A stretch of 64,000 nucleotides of DNA from Pigmentiphaga sp. NML080357 (GTDB lineage: Bacteria > Pseudomonadota > Gammaproteobacteria > Burkholderiales > Burkholderiaceae_B), in the NCBI RefSeq assembly GCF_002188465.1, contig NZ_NINW01000049.1:248001-312000 (forward strand). The letters run 5' to 3'. Each line of letters opens with the position of its first letter. The stretch's first letter is position 1. Of the stretch, positions 42,382-51,323 are shown piece after piece. The notes under the pieces are model-generated. The model did no database searches. It had not been told where the DNA came from and saw only the letters and a list, made by a program, of their open reading frames with translations. Position numbers and translations under genes: made by a program.

Positions 42382-43149
42382 ATGCAGAAAGTCTGTCTGG
42401 TAACCGGCTCGACCGGCAGGAACGGCGCGGGTTCGGCCGCGGTGAAGTTCTTCGCCAAGCAGGGATGGCGTGTCGTGGTCAATTATTCGCGCGACGCGGC
42501 GCTGGCCGAAGAGGTCGCGGCCGAATGCCGGGCCTTGGGCGCGGCCGACGTGCTGGTGGCCAAGGCCGACGTCACCAGCGACGAAGCCTGCCGCGCGATG
42601 GCCGCCGACATCGAGCAGCGCTGGGGCCGGCTCGACGTGCTGGTCAACAATGCGGCCGTCACCACCTTCAACGACCACAAGAATCTCGACGGCCTGTCGT
42701 TCGAGGACTTCCAGCGCGTCTTCGCGGTGAACGTCTCCGGCGTGTACATCGTCACGCGCGCCATGGCGCCGCTCTTGCGGCGCACCGGCAATGCCTCCGT
42801 GGTCAACATCTCGTCGGTCGGCGGCCTGCGCGGCACCGGTTCGAGCATGGCCTATGCGGCGTCCAAGAGCGCGCTCAACGCCATGACGTTCTCGTTCGCG
42901 CGCGTGCTCGCGCCCGAGGTGCGCGTCAATGCGCTGCTGCCGGGCTTCATCGAAGGGGACTGGCTGATCAACGGAATGGGGCGGGAGCGCTACGAGTCGG
43001 CGCGCGCCGCGCTGATCGCGAAGAATCCGCTCAAGTCGGTGCAGACGCCGGACGAGATCGCGGAGGCGATCTGGTGGCTGGTCAATGGTCCGCCGGCGTT
43101 GACCGGGGAGCTGATCCAGCTCGATGCGGGGGGGCGGCTGGTGGTGTAG
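42382..43149 (+). CDS. Short-chain dehydrogenase/reductase
   Basis: A 255-residue classical SDR, probably oxidising the hydroxyacyl-CoA made by the neighbouring hydratases. The cofactor loop is VCLVTGSTGRNGAGSAAVKF (one residue longer than usual), with LVNNAA, catalytic Ser in VVNISSVGGLRG and Y-x3-K in MAYAASKSALN. ATG 42382 has GGGGA five bases upstream; ATG 42364, overlapping the ligase stop, is an alternative. It ends the four-gene operon and converges on the IclR gene. Confidence 0.9.
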   Translation: MQKVCLVTGSTGRNGAGSAAVKFFAKQGWRVVVNYSRDAALAEEVAAECRALGAADVLVAKADVTSDEACRAMAADIEQRWGRLDVLVNNAAVTTFNDHKNLDGLSFEDFQRVFAVNVSGVYIVTRAMAPLLRRTGNASVVNISSVGGLRGTGSSMAYAASKSALNAMTFSFARVLAPEVRVNALLPGFIEGDWLINGMGRERYESARAALIAKNPLKSVQTPDEIAEAIWWLVNGPPALTGELIQLDAGGRLVV

Positions 43150-43178
43150 GGAAATATCCGGGTGCGCCGGGACAGGGT

Positions 43179-43988
43179 TTAGCCGCTCTGCAGCTTGTGC
43201 ATCGCAAACCGTTCCTCGATGCCTTTCTGGGCCTCGAAGAGGTGGCTCACGATCTTCCGCAGCGACGCGGCGTCCTTCACCCCCCGCGACAGGAAGATGA
43301 CGTTCAGGCAGGAAACCGCCCGCTCCTGATAGCGCAGCGGAACCGCGACGCCGCCGAACTTGGGCTCGTCGCTCCATTCCCCCTGGTTTAGCCCGTAGCC
43401 CCGATCGCGCGTCTGGTCGATCAGCGTACGGACGAAGCGGGTGTCGACCGCCAATTCGGCATGTTCATCGGCGCGGCCCTGCAGCAGGTCAAGAATGGCC
43501 TCCTGTTCTTCCGGCGGCGAATAGGCCAGATAGGCGCGGCCCGCCGCCGTGGTCAGGATGGGCAGCCTGCGGCCGGGCATGCCGGGATGGAAGGACAGCG
43601 GACTGTAGGAGCGCGTGGACGCGCGCACGATCATTTCGTCGCCTTCCAGCGATACGATGGAACAGGGCCAGACGATCGCCTTGGAGAGGGCGCGCATCAT
43701 CGGCCAGGCCACCTCGGTGATCGCCACGTTGTCGCGGAAGCCGTAGCTCAGCTGATGGACCCGGAAGGTCAGCCGATACAGGTTGGTCGCCGGGTCCCAT
43801 GCGACGTAGCCGGCGTCGCGCAGGGTCTCCAGCAATCGCTTGATGGTGGTACGGTGCAGGCCGGTGAGGCGCCCCAGCTCGGCGATGGAGGCCGAGGCGC
43901 CGGACCCGCGGTTGAGCGCGGCCAGGATGTCCAGGCCCTTTACCAGGGACTGGCATAGCCGGTAGCCGCCGTCGGTGTCGCGCGCCAT
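43179..43988 (-). CDS. IclR-family transcriptional regulator
   Basis: A 269-residue IclR regulator. The winged helix spans LVKGLDILAALNRGSGASAS to LHRTTIKRLLETLRDAGYV; the effector domain contains MPGRRLPILTTAAGRAYLAY and the late RGYGLNQGEW motif of the family. ATG 43988 gives normal length. It is the last gene in the direction of the Rieske dioxygenase/dehydrogenase group and the obvious candidate to bind the 21-bp operator at 48000-48020, since the E. coli mhp genes are activated by MhpR, an IclR protein. Confidence 0.88.
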   Translation of the reverse strand: MARDTDGGYRLCQSLVKGLDILAALNRGSGASASIAELGRLTGLHRTTIKRLLETLRDAGYVAWDPATNLYRLTFRVHQLSYGFRDNVAITEVAWPMMRALSKAIVWPCSIVSLEGDEMIVRASTRSYSPLSFHPGMPGRRLPILTTAAGRAYLAYSPPEEQEAILDLLQGRADEHAELAVDTRFVRTLIDQTRDRGYGLNQGEWSDEPKFGGVAVPLRYQERAVSCLNVIFLSRGVKDAASLRKIVSHLFEAQKGIEERFAMHKLQSG

Positions 43989-44089
43989 CTGTACATGTCT
44001 CGCATATGAGGAATCTTGCGCCGATCTTACGACAGGCGAGCGACCCCGGACGGGATGGCGTTCTCGAGAGACCGCGGGCGCGCGCCTCC

Positions 44090-45121
44090 TCAGCACAGGA
44101 TGAGCGGCTTGACGGCCTCGCCCGCAAGGATCAGCTCGAAGGCCCGGGGCGATTCGGCAAGCGGGATCTGATGGCTGATCACGGGATCTAGGTCGATCTT
44201 GTTCTCGTAGACCAGGGGAGCTGCGGCCTCCCAGGTGTCCCACAGCCTGCGCCCGTGAATGTTGTAGATCGTCGGCCGACTTTTGCGCCATGCGCCGAAG
44301 TCGAATTCCATCGGCTTGCCCGGGGTCGCGCACCAGCGGACCTCGCCCAGGGTGCCGACCATCGCGAAGCAATTGCGTACGCCGTCCGGGTGGCCGGTGT
44401 ATTCGATGACGACGTCGGCGCCTTCTCCCCGCGTCATGTCCCGCACCGCCGCCGCTGGCGATTCCGCTCCGGGGTCGATGGCGCGGTCGGCGCCCATGCG
44501 CACGGCGGCCTCCCGCCGCCTGGGGTTGGGATCGACCGCGATCACCTCATGGGCGCCGAAGTACCGCGCGACGGCGACGTTCATCAAGCCGATCGGACCG
44601 CAGCCATTGACCACGACGGTCCGGCCCGATACGCCGCCGCCTTCCAGCGCAGCGTGCACCGCAATGCCCAGCGGCTCGAGCAAAGCGGCCTTTTCCCTGG
44701 AAACGCCGGGCGGATTGATCCAGGCGATGGAGGCCGGCACCGTCGCGTATTCGGCAAAGGTGCCGTCGATATCGATGCCGGGATAGCGGGTATTAGGACA
44801 GACGTGCGCCCGGCCGGTGCGGCAGGCGCGGCAGGTCCAGCAGGGGATATGGCTTTCCAGGCTGACCAGGTCTCCCGGCTTGACGTTGGTGACGCCGGCG
44901 CCGACATCCGTCACGGTTCCGCACATCTCATGGCCGAGGATGGCGGGCAGCCTGAGCCGCTGGGCAAACGCGCCGGATCCGCCGTACAGCTGCATGTCCG
45001 TGCCGCACACGCCGGCGGCGTGGACCTTGACGAGCATTTCGCCATCGCCCGGGGCGCGCACGTTCCGGTCCAGCAACGCCAGTCCGCCGACGCCGGCCTG
45101 GACCTTGTTCAAAGACAACAT
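44090..45121 (-). CDS. Zinc-dependent medium-chain alcohol dehydrogenase
   Basis: A 343-residue MDR dehydrogenase. The catalytic zinc ligands are in AAGVCGTDMQLYGG (Cys) and PAILGHEMCGTV (His-Glu); the four structural-zinc Cys lie in HIPCWTCRACRTGRAHVCPN; the NAD loop is VVVNGCGPIGLMNVAVA. It resembles L-threonine/sorbitol-type dehydrogenases. Sitting between a Bug gene and an IclR gene in a Rieske dioxygenase cluster, it may act as the cis-dihydrodiol dehydrogenase, a step normally done by an SDR; that role is inferred. Confidence 0.9.
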   Translation of the reverse strand: MLSLNKVQAGVGGLALLDRNVRAPGDGEMLVKVHAAGVCGTDMQLYGGSGAFAQRLRLPAILGHEMCGTVTDVGAGVTNVKPGDLVSLESHIPCWTCRACRTGRAHVCPNTRYPGIDIDGTFAEYATVPASIAWINPPGVSREKAALLEPLGIAVHAALEGGGVSGRTVVVNGCGPIGLMNVAVARYFGAHEVIAVDPNPRRREAAVRMGADRAIDPGAESPAAAVRDMTRGEGADVVIEYTGHPDGVRNCFAMVGTLGEVRWCATPGKPMEFDFGAWRKSRPTIYNIHGRRLWDTWEAAAPLVYENKIDLDPVISHQIPLAESPRAFELILAGEAVKPLILC

Positions 45122-45137
45122 GGCATGTCCCGGCAGG

Positions 45138-46112
45138 TTATTCGGCTTGCAGGCCGGTGCGTCTGGCCGTTTCGATCCAACGCGTCGATTCGACCTGGAT
45201 GAGCTGGCCGAACGCTTCGGGCGTGGACGACGTGGCGACCAGTCCCAGCGAGTACAGTTTCTTGCGGACTTCTTCCTTCCTCAGGATCTCTGCCGTGTCG
45301 GCGGCGATCTTCTTTCTCACGGCCTCCGGCGTGCCGGTGGGCACCATGAAGCCGAACCAGAAGTCCACGTAGAAGCCGCCTGCGCCGCTCTCGTCCGCCG
45401 AGAGCACGGAGGGCATGATGGGCGAGCGTTCCTTGGCCAGGATGCCCAGCGGCTTGATGCGTCCGGCCTCGATGAAAGGCCGGGCCGCGCTCAGCGTGGC
45501 CAGCATGAGCTGCACGTCGCCCGCCACCAGCGCATTCAGGGACATCGCCTCGCCACGGTAGTTGACGTTCTGGGCCTTGAATTTCATGGACTCCGAGAAC
45601 TGCTCGAAGGCGAGCATCGAGCCGCTGCCGAAGGCGCCGTGGTTCACCTTGTCAGGATTCGCTCGGGAATACTCGGCCAGTTCCTTCATGTTGTTCACGG
45701 GCAGAGCCTTGTTGACCGCAAGCACGTAGTCGCCGCGTGCGACCTGCGTCACCGGCGTGAGGTCCTTGAGGGGGTCGAATCCCGGATTCTTGAGGAACAG
45801 GTTGATGGTGCCGACCGAAACCGAAGCCAGCAGGATGGTGTATCCGTCGGCCGGCGCTCGCGCCACGTGCCCGGCGCCTATGCTGCTGTATGCGCCGGGC
45901 TTGTTCTCGACCACCACCGGCTTCTTCCATTTCCGGCTCAGCTGTTCGGCCAGGGTGCGCGTGGTGGTGTCGGCCGAACCGCCGGGGGCGAAGGGCACGA
46001 CGATCGTGACGGGTTTTTCTGGGTAGCCGCTCGCATGGGTAGGCAGGCTGGCCGCCGCCAGGGCCGCGGCCGCCGCGGCGATGCACGGCAGGCGATCAAA
46101 ACAGGTTTTCAT
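45138..46112 (-). CDS. Bug/TctC-family periplasmic solute-binding protein (5 of 6)
   Basis: A 324-residue secreted Bug protein. Signal peptide MKTCFDRLPCIAAAAAALAA...THA, canonical loop VVPFAPGGSADTTTRTL, then PADGYTILLASVSVGTINLF. ATG 46112 is chosen over a nine-residue extension. It lies 45 bases after the dioxygenase beta-subunit gene and 16 bases before the zinc dehydrogenase gene, all on the minus strand, so it is embedded in the catabolic operon. Its ligand is presumably the dioxygenase substrate, for example an aromatic acid. Confidence 0.91.
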   Translation of the reverse strand: MKTCFDRLPCIAAAAAALAAASLPTHASGYPEKPVTIVVPFAPGGSADTTTRTLAEQLSRKWKKPVVVENKPGAYSSIGAGHVARAPADGYTILLASVSVGTINLFLKNPGFDPLKDLTPVTQVARGDYVLAVNKALPVNNMKELAEYSRANPDKVNHGAFGSGSMLAFEQFSESMKFKAQNVNYRGEAMSLNALVAGDVQLMLATLSAARPFIEAGRIKPLGILAKERSPIMPSVLSADESGAGGFYVDFWFGFMVPTGTPEAVRKKIAADTAEILRKEEVRKKLYSLGLVATSSTPEAFGQLIQVESTRWIETARRTGLQAE

Positions 46113-46157
46113 GATGTCTCCGGATGTGTGACGCCGCACTGGGCGGCCGGGGGCCCG

Positions 46158-46640
46158 CTAGATGATGAACGACAGCCCGACGATCGGCTGCCGGCGGTGC
46201 AGCAGCACGATCTTCTTGTGCCGGATCTTCCAGCCGTCGGCGGTTTTCCTGCATTCCATCGTGCAATGCGCCGGGAAGAGCCGGGTCTCGCCCAGCCCGT
46301 TCTGCCGCCAGTCTCCCGATCGCACTTCGGTCAGCAGCAGCGCAAAGCTGGCCGTGGCGGTGTCGCCGTTCTCGCATACGTCGACGTTGGCGATCATGCG
46401 CAGGGTGTTCGAGGCCGGCGATTGTGCCACGCGTGCCTGCCGCATGATCTGCTCCACGCGCATCGCGAGGCGCAAGCGGTTGTCGTAGATGACCGACGAG
46501 TCCTTGAGGGGGTCGGCATCTTCTTCGATGGGCACCCAGTAGGTGGCGTCCTCGGTGTACAGCGCCAGCCAGTCATCGAGCCGGCCTTCGTCCAGCAGCT
46601 TGGCTTCGTGATGGATGAGTTTGGAAATGGGGTGGGTCAT
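46158..46640 (-). CDS. Ring-hydroxylating dioxygenase beta subunit
   Basis: A 160-residue beta subunit (SnoaL-like cone fold) of a three- or two-component aromatic dioxygenase. The family pattern EAKLLDEGRLDDWLALYTED, TYWVPI, then NRLRLAMRVEQIM and FPAHCTMECRKTADGWKIRH is clear. It has a structural role in an alpha3beta3 hexamer. It lies 19 bases after the alpha-subunit gene. Neither a ferredoxin nor a reductase gene is in this cluster. Confidence 0.92.
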   Translation of the reverse strand: MTHPISKLIHHEAKLLDEGRLDDWLALYTEDATYWVPIEEDADPLKDSSVIYDNRLRLAMRVEQIMRQARVAQSPASNTLRMIANVDVCENGDTATASFALLLTEVRSGDWRQNGLGETRLFPAHCTMECRKTADGWKIRHKKIVLLHRRQPIVGLSFII

Positions 46641-46659
46641 GGATACTCCGCGCGGTCGG

Positions 46660-47928
46660 TCAGCAGGCTGGTGTCATCTTCGAGCGCCACATGCGCCAGA
46701 ATGCGCGCTGGGGCGTTTCGTCGCTGTAGACGCCGACCCGTTCCCCGCCAGGCCGTACTTCCTCCTTGTCGAGACCGCGGCTGAGCGTGATCCACTCGAA
46801 GCCTTCGGCTTTCAGCGCATTCTGGTTGCCCGCGAACACGTCGATGTCGTCCACCGACAGGATCCCCGCGGTGCCCACGCGGGTCTGGGCGTCGAGCATG
46901 CGGTTGGCGTTGATCTGGTCGTGCGCGCCTTCGATCATCACCGGATAGGAATAAACCTCCGTGCGGTCGTGCGCGATGGGCTGGACCACGCGGATGTTGA
47001 AGTCGAAGATCACCAGGTTGGGAAAGATCAGGAACTGCCGGTTGGTCAGGATCTCGGCGGCTTCCTCCGCGCCGTACAGTGCAGCCAGCTGGTCGTGGTA
47101 GGCCTGCCGCACCTCCGGATCGATGCCGCCCGATTCTAGCGGGGCGCCGGCTTCCAGGGTGCCGTGCCCCTCGGGGTAGCCGCGTGTATAGCCTTGCTGC
47201 CGCACCGAAGCCCTGAGCTCCCGGTTCTCGAACGATCCGTCGAATTTGCGCACCGTATTGAACGCCGACTTATGGACAAAGCCGGGGTGATAGCCGTCGT
47301 GGACGTTCTCGGCCTGGAACTTCCAGTTGCCGTTGAACCCGTACTTGTGCGAGGTGGCCAGGCGATAGCAGCTGCCCGCGGCGCGCTTGAGCCAGATGTC
47401 GATGTGCCGCCTGGCGCCGCCCAGGAACACTTCCAGGTCTTCCACCTCCGGGTTGAAGGAACCGAAGATCAGGCCGCCGTACGACGCGATGCGGGGCAGC
47501 GGCTTGAGGTTCTTGTCGGATTTGTCGAAACCGGCCGGATAGCGAGCCTCATCCGGAATGCCGAGCAATTCGCCCGACGTGCGGAACGACCAGCCGTGAT
47601 ACGGACACACGAAGGAACGCGTGTTGCCCTTTTCTTCGCGGCAGAGCGTGGCGCCCCGGTGTGCACAGGCGTTAAGGAAGGCGTGCACCGCCCCTTCCCG
47701 CCCGCGGGTGACGATGACCGGTCGCGTCCCGACCTGGGTCGACTTGAAATCGCCGGGCTCGGCGATCTCGCTTTCATGGCAAAGATAGATCCAGGTCTTG
47801 TAGAAGATATTGCGCATCTCTTCTTCGAAGATCTCTGGACCCCGGTACGCCGCGGTGGCGACGCGGAACTCGTTGAGCTGTTCGTCCACCATGGCGGCGA
47901 ACGGGCTCGATGTCAGCCGGGCATTCAT
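46660..47928 (-). CDS. Ring-hydroxylating dioxygenase alpha subunit (Rieske)
   Basis: A 422-residue catalytic subunit that adds both atoms of O2 to an aromatic ring to give a cis-dihydrodiol. Rieske ligands: C88, H90, C108 and H111. Catalytic iron site: ENVHDGYHPGFVH with D211, H214 and H219. ATG 47928 has AGGAG seven bases upstream. A good promoter (TTGATG-N17-TAGCAT) lies just ahead, with a perfect dyad centred ~60 bases upstream of the predicted transcription start. Neighbouring mhpB/mhpC-like genes suggest a phenylpropionate- or benzoate-like substrate. Confidence 0.91.
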   Translation of the reverse strand: MNARLTSSPFAAMVDEQLNEFRVATAAYRGPEIFEEEMRNIFYKTWIYLCHESEIAEPGDFKSTQVGTRPVIVTRGREGAVHAFLNACAHRGATLCREEKGNTRSFVCPYHGWSFRTSGELLGIPDEARYPAGFDKSDKNLKPLPRIASYGGLIFGSFNPEVEDLEVFLGGARRHIDIWLKRAAGSCYRLATSHKYGFNGNWKFQAENVHDGYHPGFVHKSAFNTVRKFDGSFENRELRASVRQQGYTRGYPEGHGTLEAGAPLESGGIDPEVRQAYHDQLAALYGAEEAAEILTNRQFLIFPNLVIFDFNIRVVQPIAHDRTEVYSYPVMIEGAHDQINANRMLDAQTRVGTAGILSVDDIDVFAGNQNALKAEGFEWITLSRGLDKEEVRPGGERVGVYSDETPQRAFWRMWRSKMTPAC

Positions 47929-47956
47929 GTGTCTGCTCCTACTTCTTGATGGGCGC

Positions 47957-47985
47957 ATGCTATGAGGGGCCGTTGCGGACATCAA
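47957..47985 (-). promoter_or_regulatory. Sigma-70-type promoter for the dioxygenase operon
   Basis: On the minus strand TTGATG (47985-47980) and TAGCAT (47962-47957) are separated by exactly 17 bases. Predicted start of transcription is near 47950, giving a ~22-base leader before the alpha-subunit ATG. The operator at 48000-48020 is centred at about -60, the position expected for an activator. Confidence 0.6.
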
Positions 47986-47999
47986 CGAACTCGTGGAGC

Positions 48000-48020
48000 A
48001 GGGTGCACAATGTGCACCCT
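48000..48020. promoter_or_regulatory. Perfect 21-bp operator in the mhp-like divergent region
   Basis: Arms AGGGTGCACA and TGTGCACCCT flank one base. The site lies between the divergent dioxygenase and mhpB-like genes. Its GGTGCAC core resembles the E. coli MhpR operator as I remember it, and the cluster has its own IclR-type regulator (43179-43988). Confidence 0.75.
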
Positions 48021-48123
48021 AATCGCCGGGTTAATCCTTAAAGTGCATGCCTATACGATCACACGCTGCCTGCCGCATCCCGCATGCCGAGCAGGAAAAC
48101 AAGATGGAGAACGAGGTGACCAA

Positions 48124-49068
48124 GTGACTGCGACGCGTGCCTTTCTGGGGATGTCGCACACGCCGCTGTTCGGACTGAATCCGGTGGCCGGCGAGGTGCA
48201 GGCGGCCCTGGATGCGGCGATTGCTCGGACCCGGGAGCTGGTCCAGGCCTTCGATCCCGAACTGGTGGTGCTGGCCGGCCCCGATCACTACAACGGTTTC
48301 TTCAACGAGCTGATGCCGCCGTTCTGCCTGGGCAGCGCCGCGCGTTCCGTGGGCGACTACCTGACCCCCGCAGGCGAGCTCAACGTAGACGAGCGGGCGG
48401 CGCTGTCGCTGGCTGGGCATCTGATGGACGAAGGCTTCGACATCGCGCTGTCGCGGCGCATGCAGGTCGACCATGGTTTTGTCCAGGCGCTGCAGTTCAT
48501 GTGGGGCGGCCTGGATACGCCGCCCGTGATTCCGTTGTTCTTGAACGCGGTAGCGCAGCCCGGAATCCCCCGGCTGGGGCGCTGCCTGAAACTTGGGGAG
48601 GCCATCGGGCGTTTCCTGGACGGCCTGCCCCGCCGCACGCTGCTGATCGGGTCGGGCGGGCTCTCGCACGAGCCGCCGGTCCCCACGCTGGACCATCCGG
48701 ACGAAGCGGTGCGCGAACGCATCATGGTCCGCCAGCATCCGACTGCCGCTGAACGCGATGCCAAGACTGCGCGCGTCATGGCGGCGGGCATGGCGCTGGC
48801 CAGCGGCGCCTCCGGCATGAAGCCACTCAACCCGGCGTGGGATGCCGGCTGGATGGACGCGCTCGCCAGCGGCGACCTGTGGTCGCTGATGCAGCTGGAC
48901 GAGGCGGCGATCGAGCGCGACGCCGGACTGTCGGCCCATGAATCCAAGACTTGGCTCGTCGCTCGCGCGGCCCTCCCGGCCCGGGAGCTGCCTTGCAAGC
49001 TGCGCCATTACCAGGCCATCCCGGAACTGATCGCCGGCTACGGCATCCTGTTCATGCAGGACGAATAA
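48124..49068 (+). CDS. mhpB: MhpB-like extradiol dioxygenase (2,3-dihydroxyphenylpropionate 1,2-dioxygenase type)
   Basis: A 314-residue class III (LigB-type) extradiol dioxygenase, the same length as E. coli MhpB, which cleaves 2,3-dihydroxyphenylpropionate beside the hydroxyls. The N-terminus [34 protein letters not shown] and the two catalytic His, H117 in [11 protein letters not shown] and H182 in [11 protein letters not shown], match MhpB (H115 and H179 there). The start is GTG 48124 with GAGG seven bases upstream. It is followed by an MhpC-like hydrolase. MhpD/E/F homologues for the released dienoate are not in the window. Confidence 0.87.
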   Translation: MTATRAFLGMSHTPLFGLNPVAGEVQAALDAAIARTRELVQAFDPELVVLAGPDHYNGFFNELMPPFCLGSAARSVGDYLTPAGELNVDERAALSLAGHLMDEGFDIALSRRMQVDHGFVQALQFMWGGLDTPPVIPLFLNAVAQPGIPRLGRCLKLGEAIGRFLDGLPRRTLLIGSGGLSHEPPVPTLDHPDEAVRERIMVRQHPTAAERDAKTARVMAAGMALASGASGMKPLNPAWDAGWMDALASGDLWSLMQLDEAAIERDAGLSAHESKTWLVARAALPARELPCKLRHYQAIPELIAGYGILFMQDE

Positions 49069-49094
49069 CCCACCGATTCGAGGAGAACCACATC

Positions 49095-49964
49095 ATGTCC
49101 ACGCCCATCCCCGCCTTCAGCGAGGCATCTACCAGCAGGTTCGTCCGCATCGACACCGGCGAGCTGAGACTGCAGGTGCACTACAACGACATCGGCAGCG
49201 GTGCCGAAACGGTCGTCATGCTGCACGGCTCGGGCCCCGGCGCCAGCGGCTGGGCCAACTTTAACCGCAACATCGAACCGCTCGTGTCGGCCGGCTATCG
49301 CGTCATCCTGTTGGACTTTCCCGGCTGGAGCAAAAGCGATCCCGTCGTCAGCACGGTGTCGCGCTCGGACCTCAACGCCAATGCGCTCAAGGGCATGATG
49401 GACGCCATCGGCCTTGAAAGTGCTCACATCATCGGCAACTCGATGGGCGCCCACAGCGCGGTGGCTTTCGCGCTGAACAACCCGGCCCGGGTCGGCAAGC
49501 TCGTGCTGATGGGAGGTGGCACAGGCGGTCCCAGCCAGTTCGTGCCCATGCCCACCGAAGGCCTCAAGCTGATCGGCGCGCTGTACCGCGACCCGACCAT
49601 CGAGAACCTCAAGCGCATGATGAACGTGTTTGTCTACGACCCCGGCAGCCTGACCGAAGAGCTGTTCCAGGCGCGGCTGAACAACATGCTGGCGCAGCGC
49701 GAGCATCTGCAGAATTTCGTCAAGAGTTCGGAGCTGAATCCCAGGCAATATCCCGACCTGGGACACCGCCTGCACGAGATCCAGGCGCAGACCCTGGTGA
49801 TCTGGGGGCGCGACGACCGCTTCGTGCCCATGGATGTCGGGCTGCGCCTGCTGTGGGGACTGCCCAATGCCGAGCTGCACGTATTCAACCGCTGCGGGCA
49901 TTGGGCGCAATGGGAGCATGCGGAGAAGTTCAACAGGATGGTGCTGGATTTTCTCCGGCATTGA
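49095..49964 (+). CDS. mhpC: MhpC-like meta-cleavage C-C hydrolase
   Basis: A 289-residue alpha/beta hydrolase that splits the ring-opened product of the preceding dioxygenase into 2-hydroxypenta-2,4-dienoate and a carboxylic acid. The meta-cleavage-hydrolase motif [17 protein letters not shown], the nucleophile S116 in [14 protein letters not shown], the acid in [11 protein letters not shown] and H269 in [11 protein letters not shown] are intact, and the length equals MhpC. AGGAG precedes the ATG, 26 bases after mhpB. Confidence 0.9.
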   Translation: MSTPIPAFSEASTSRFVRIDTGELRLQVHYNDIGSGAETVVMLHGSGPGASGWANFNRNIEPLVSAGYRVILLDFPGWSKSDPVVSTVSRSDLNANALKGMMDAIGLESAHIIGNSMGAHSAVAFALNNPARVGKLVLMGGGTGGPSQFVPMPTEGLKLIGALYRDPTIENLKRMMNVFVYDPGSLTEELFQARLNNMLAQREHLQNFVKSSELNPRQYPDLGHRLHEIQAQTLVIWGRDDRFVPMDVGLRLLWGLPNAELHVFNRCGHWAQWEHAEKFNRMVLDFLRH

Positions 49965-49988
49965 GCCGATTGCGGCATGCCACCCGGG

Positions 49989-50474
49989 TCAAACCGGCAA
50001 CGGCAACTTGCTCGAGAACTTCACCTCCCGCAATGACAGACTCGTGCGCACCGTGGCCACGTTGGGCAACGTGCGCAGCACCTTGTCGATGAAGTCGCGC
50101 ACCGAATCCAGGTCGCGCGCCACCACCATCATCACGAAATCGGCCTCGCCCGTGACGCGGTGGCAGGTCAGCACCTGGTCGTTGGCCTCCACCAGCTTCT
50201 CCAGCGCGGCAAAGGCCTCCGCCGTGTGCGGCGAGAAATTCAGGCTGATGAAGGCGAGCTCGCCCAGGCCCAGCTTGCGGCGGTCGAGCATGGCCTGGTA
50301 ACCCTGGATGTAGCCTTCCGACTCGAGCTTGCGCAGCCGGTGCCAGCACGGGGTTTCGCTCAGCGCCACGCGCTGGGCCAGCTTGGCGTTCGAGAGGCGG
50401 CCGTCTTCCTGCAGGTAGCGCATCAGCTGCAGATCGGTGTCGTCCAGCGATTCGGTGGGGGCATTCTTCTTCAT
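49989..50474 (-). CDS. Lrp/AsnC-family transcriptional regulator
   Basis: A 161-residue Lrp/AsnC regulator. The helix-turn-helix is in LDDTDLQLMRYLQEDGRLSN to SETPCWHRLRKLESEGYIQG, and the RAM effector domain follows (LACHRVTG-like VLTCHRVTGEADFVMMVVAR). It is divergent from the acetoacetate-decarboxylase-like gene (189-base gap), which is a possible target, and convergent with mhpC. Confidence 0.92.
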   Translation of the reverse strand: MKKNAPTESLDDTDLQLMRYLQEDGRLSNAKLAQRVALSETPCWHRLRKLESEGYIQGYQAMLDRRKLGLGELAFISLNFSPHTAEAFAALEKLVEANDQVLTCHRVTGEADFVMMVVARDLDSVRDFIDKVLRTLPNVATVRTSLSLREVKFSSKLPLPV

Positions 50475-50663
50475 CACAGGCGTCTTTGCAAAAGATCCTT
50501 CTACTATAAAGCAAGCTGCGCCCGACAAAGCCCGGCCGTTGATGCATTCCCGAGGTGATCCATATACCGATGTGTTTCCGCACCGCCGATGCGAGAATGG
50601 GGAACTCAATGAACCGGATCGTGGCCTGAAGCGGGAAGGTATCGGCGTGTTGAGGAGACCGGC

Positions 50664-51323
50664 ATGGAGGCAACGGAGCGCCAGGACGCGGATCGCTCGC
50701 AGGAATTCCCGGGTGCGCCATGGCACCTGCAGGGACAGGCATGCGTCTCGCTGTGGCGCGTGCCCCGCCGCGTCCTGCCCATTGCGGCGCGGGGGCTGCG
50801 CTACGCTGCGTGGGGGGAACATGCGCTGCTCTTCACCATCTGGGCGAGCTACCAGCCGGGCGGCACCCTGGCGTACGACGAGTTCGCCGTGGCCGTGCCG
50901 GTGCGCGGCACCGGGTCCCTGGCCGCCTGCACCGTCATCCACATCTGGGTGAGCGACGCCGCGTCCGCCGCCGGCGGCCGGCACTTGTGGGCCATCCCCA
51001 AGATGGTGGGAAGCTTCGACACCCAGCCAGCCGGCGAGGCTGGCCGCGTGTTCAGCGGCCAGCTGCACGAAGACGGCCGTCCCATTGCGTCCGTGCGCTT
51101 CGAGCACGGCGTGGCCTGGCCCGGCAGGCCGTGCATGAGCGGCTTCGTGGTGCAGGCCGGGGAAGGCGGGCCGATACGGACCCGCTGCACCGCCAACGGC
51201 AGCCTGGCCACGGGCCGCGCCACCTGGAGCTTCGCCGCCGACGGCCCTCTTGCCTATTTGAACGGACACCGCCCGCTGGTCAGCGCCCGCGTCAACGACC
51301 TGCGGCTGGCGTGCGGCGTCTGA
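50664..51323 (+). CDS. Acetoacetate decarboxylase-like (ADC superfamily) protein
   Basis: A 219-residue protein with the ADC-like fold: AVSLWRVP-type start, EHALLFTIWASYQPGGTLAY, AACTVIHIWVSDAASAAGGR followed by HLWAIPKMVGSF. The classic Lys-Lys pair of acetoacetate decarboxylase is replaced around IPKMVG, which has a single Lys, so it may be a decarboxylase, aldolase/dehydratase or a non-catalytic relative. GAGGAG precedes ATG 50664. Its 3' end overlaps the convergent FAD oxidoreductase by 32 bases. Confidence 0.72.
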   Translation: MEATERQDADRSQEFPGAPWHLQGQACVSLWRVPRRVLPIAARGLRYAAWGEHALLFTIWASYQPGGTLAYDEFAVAVPVRGTGSLAACTVIHIWVSDAASAAGGRHLWAIPKMVGSFDTQPAGEAGRVFSGQLHEDGRPIASVRFEHGVAWPGRPCMSGFVVQAGEGGPIRTRCTANGSLATGRATWSFAADGPLAYLNGHRPLVSARVNDLRLACGV

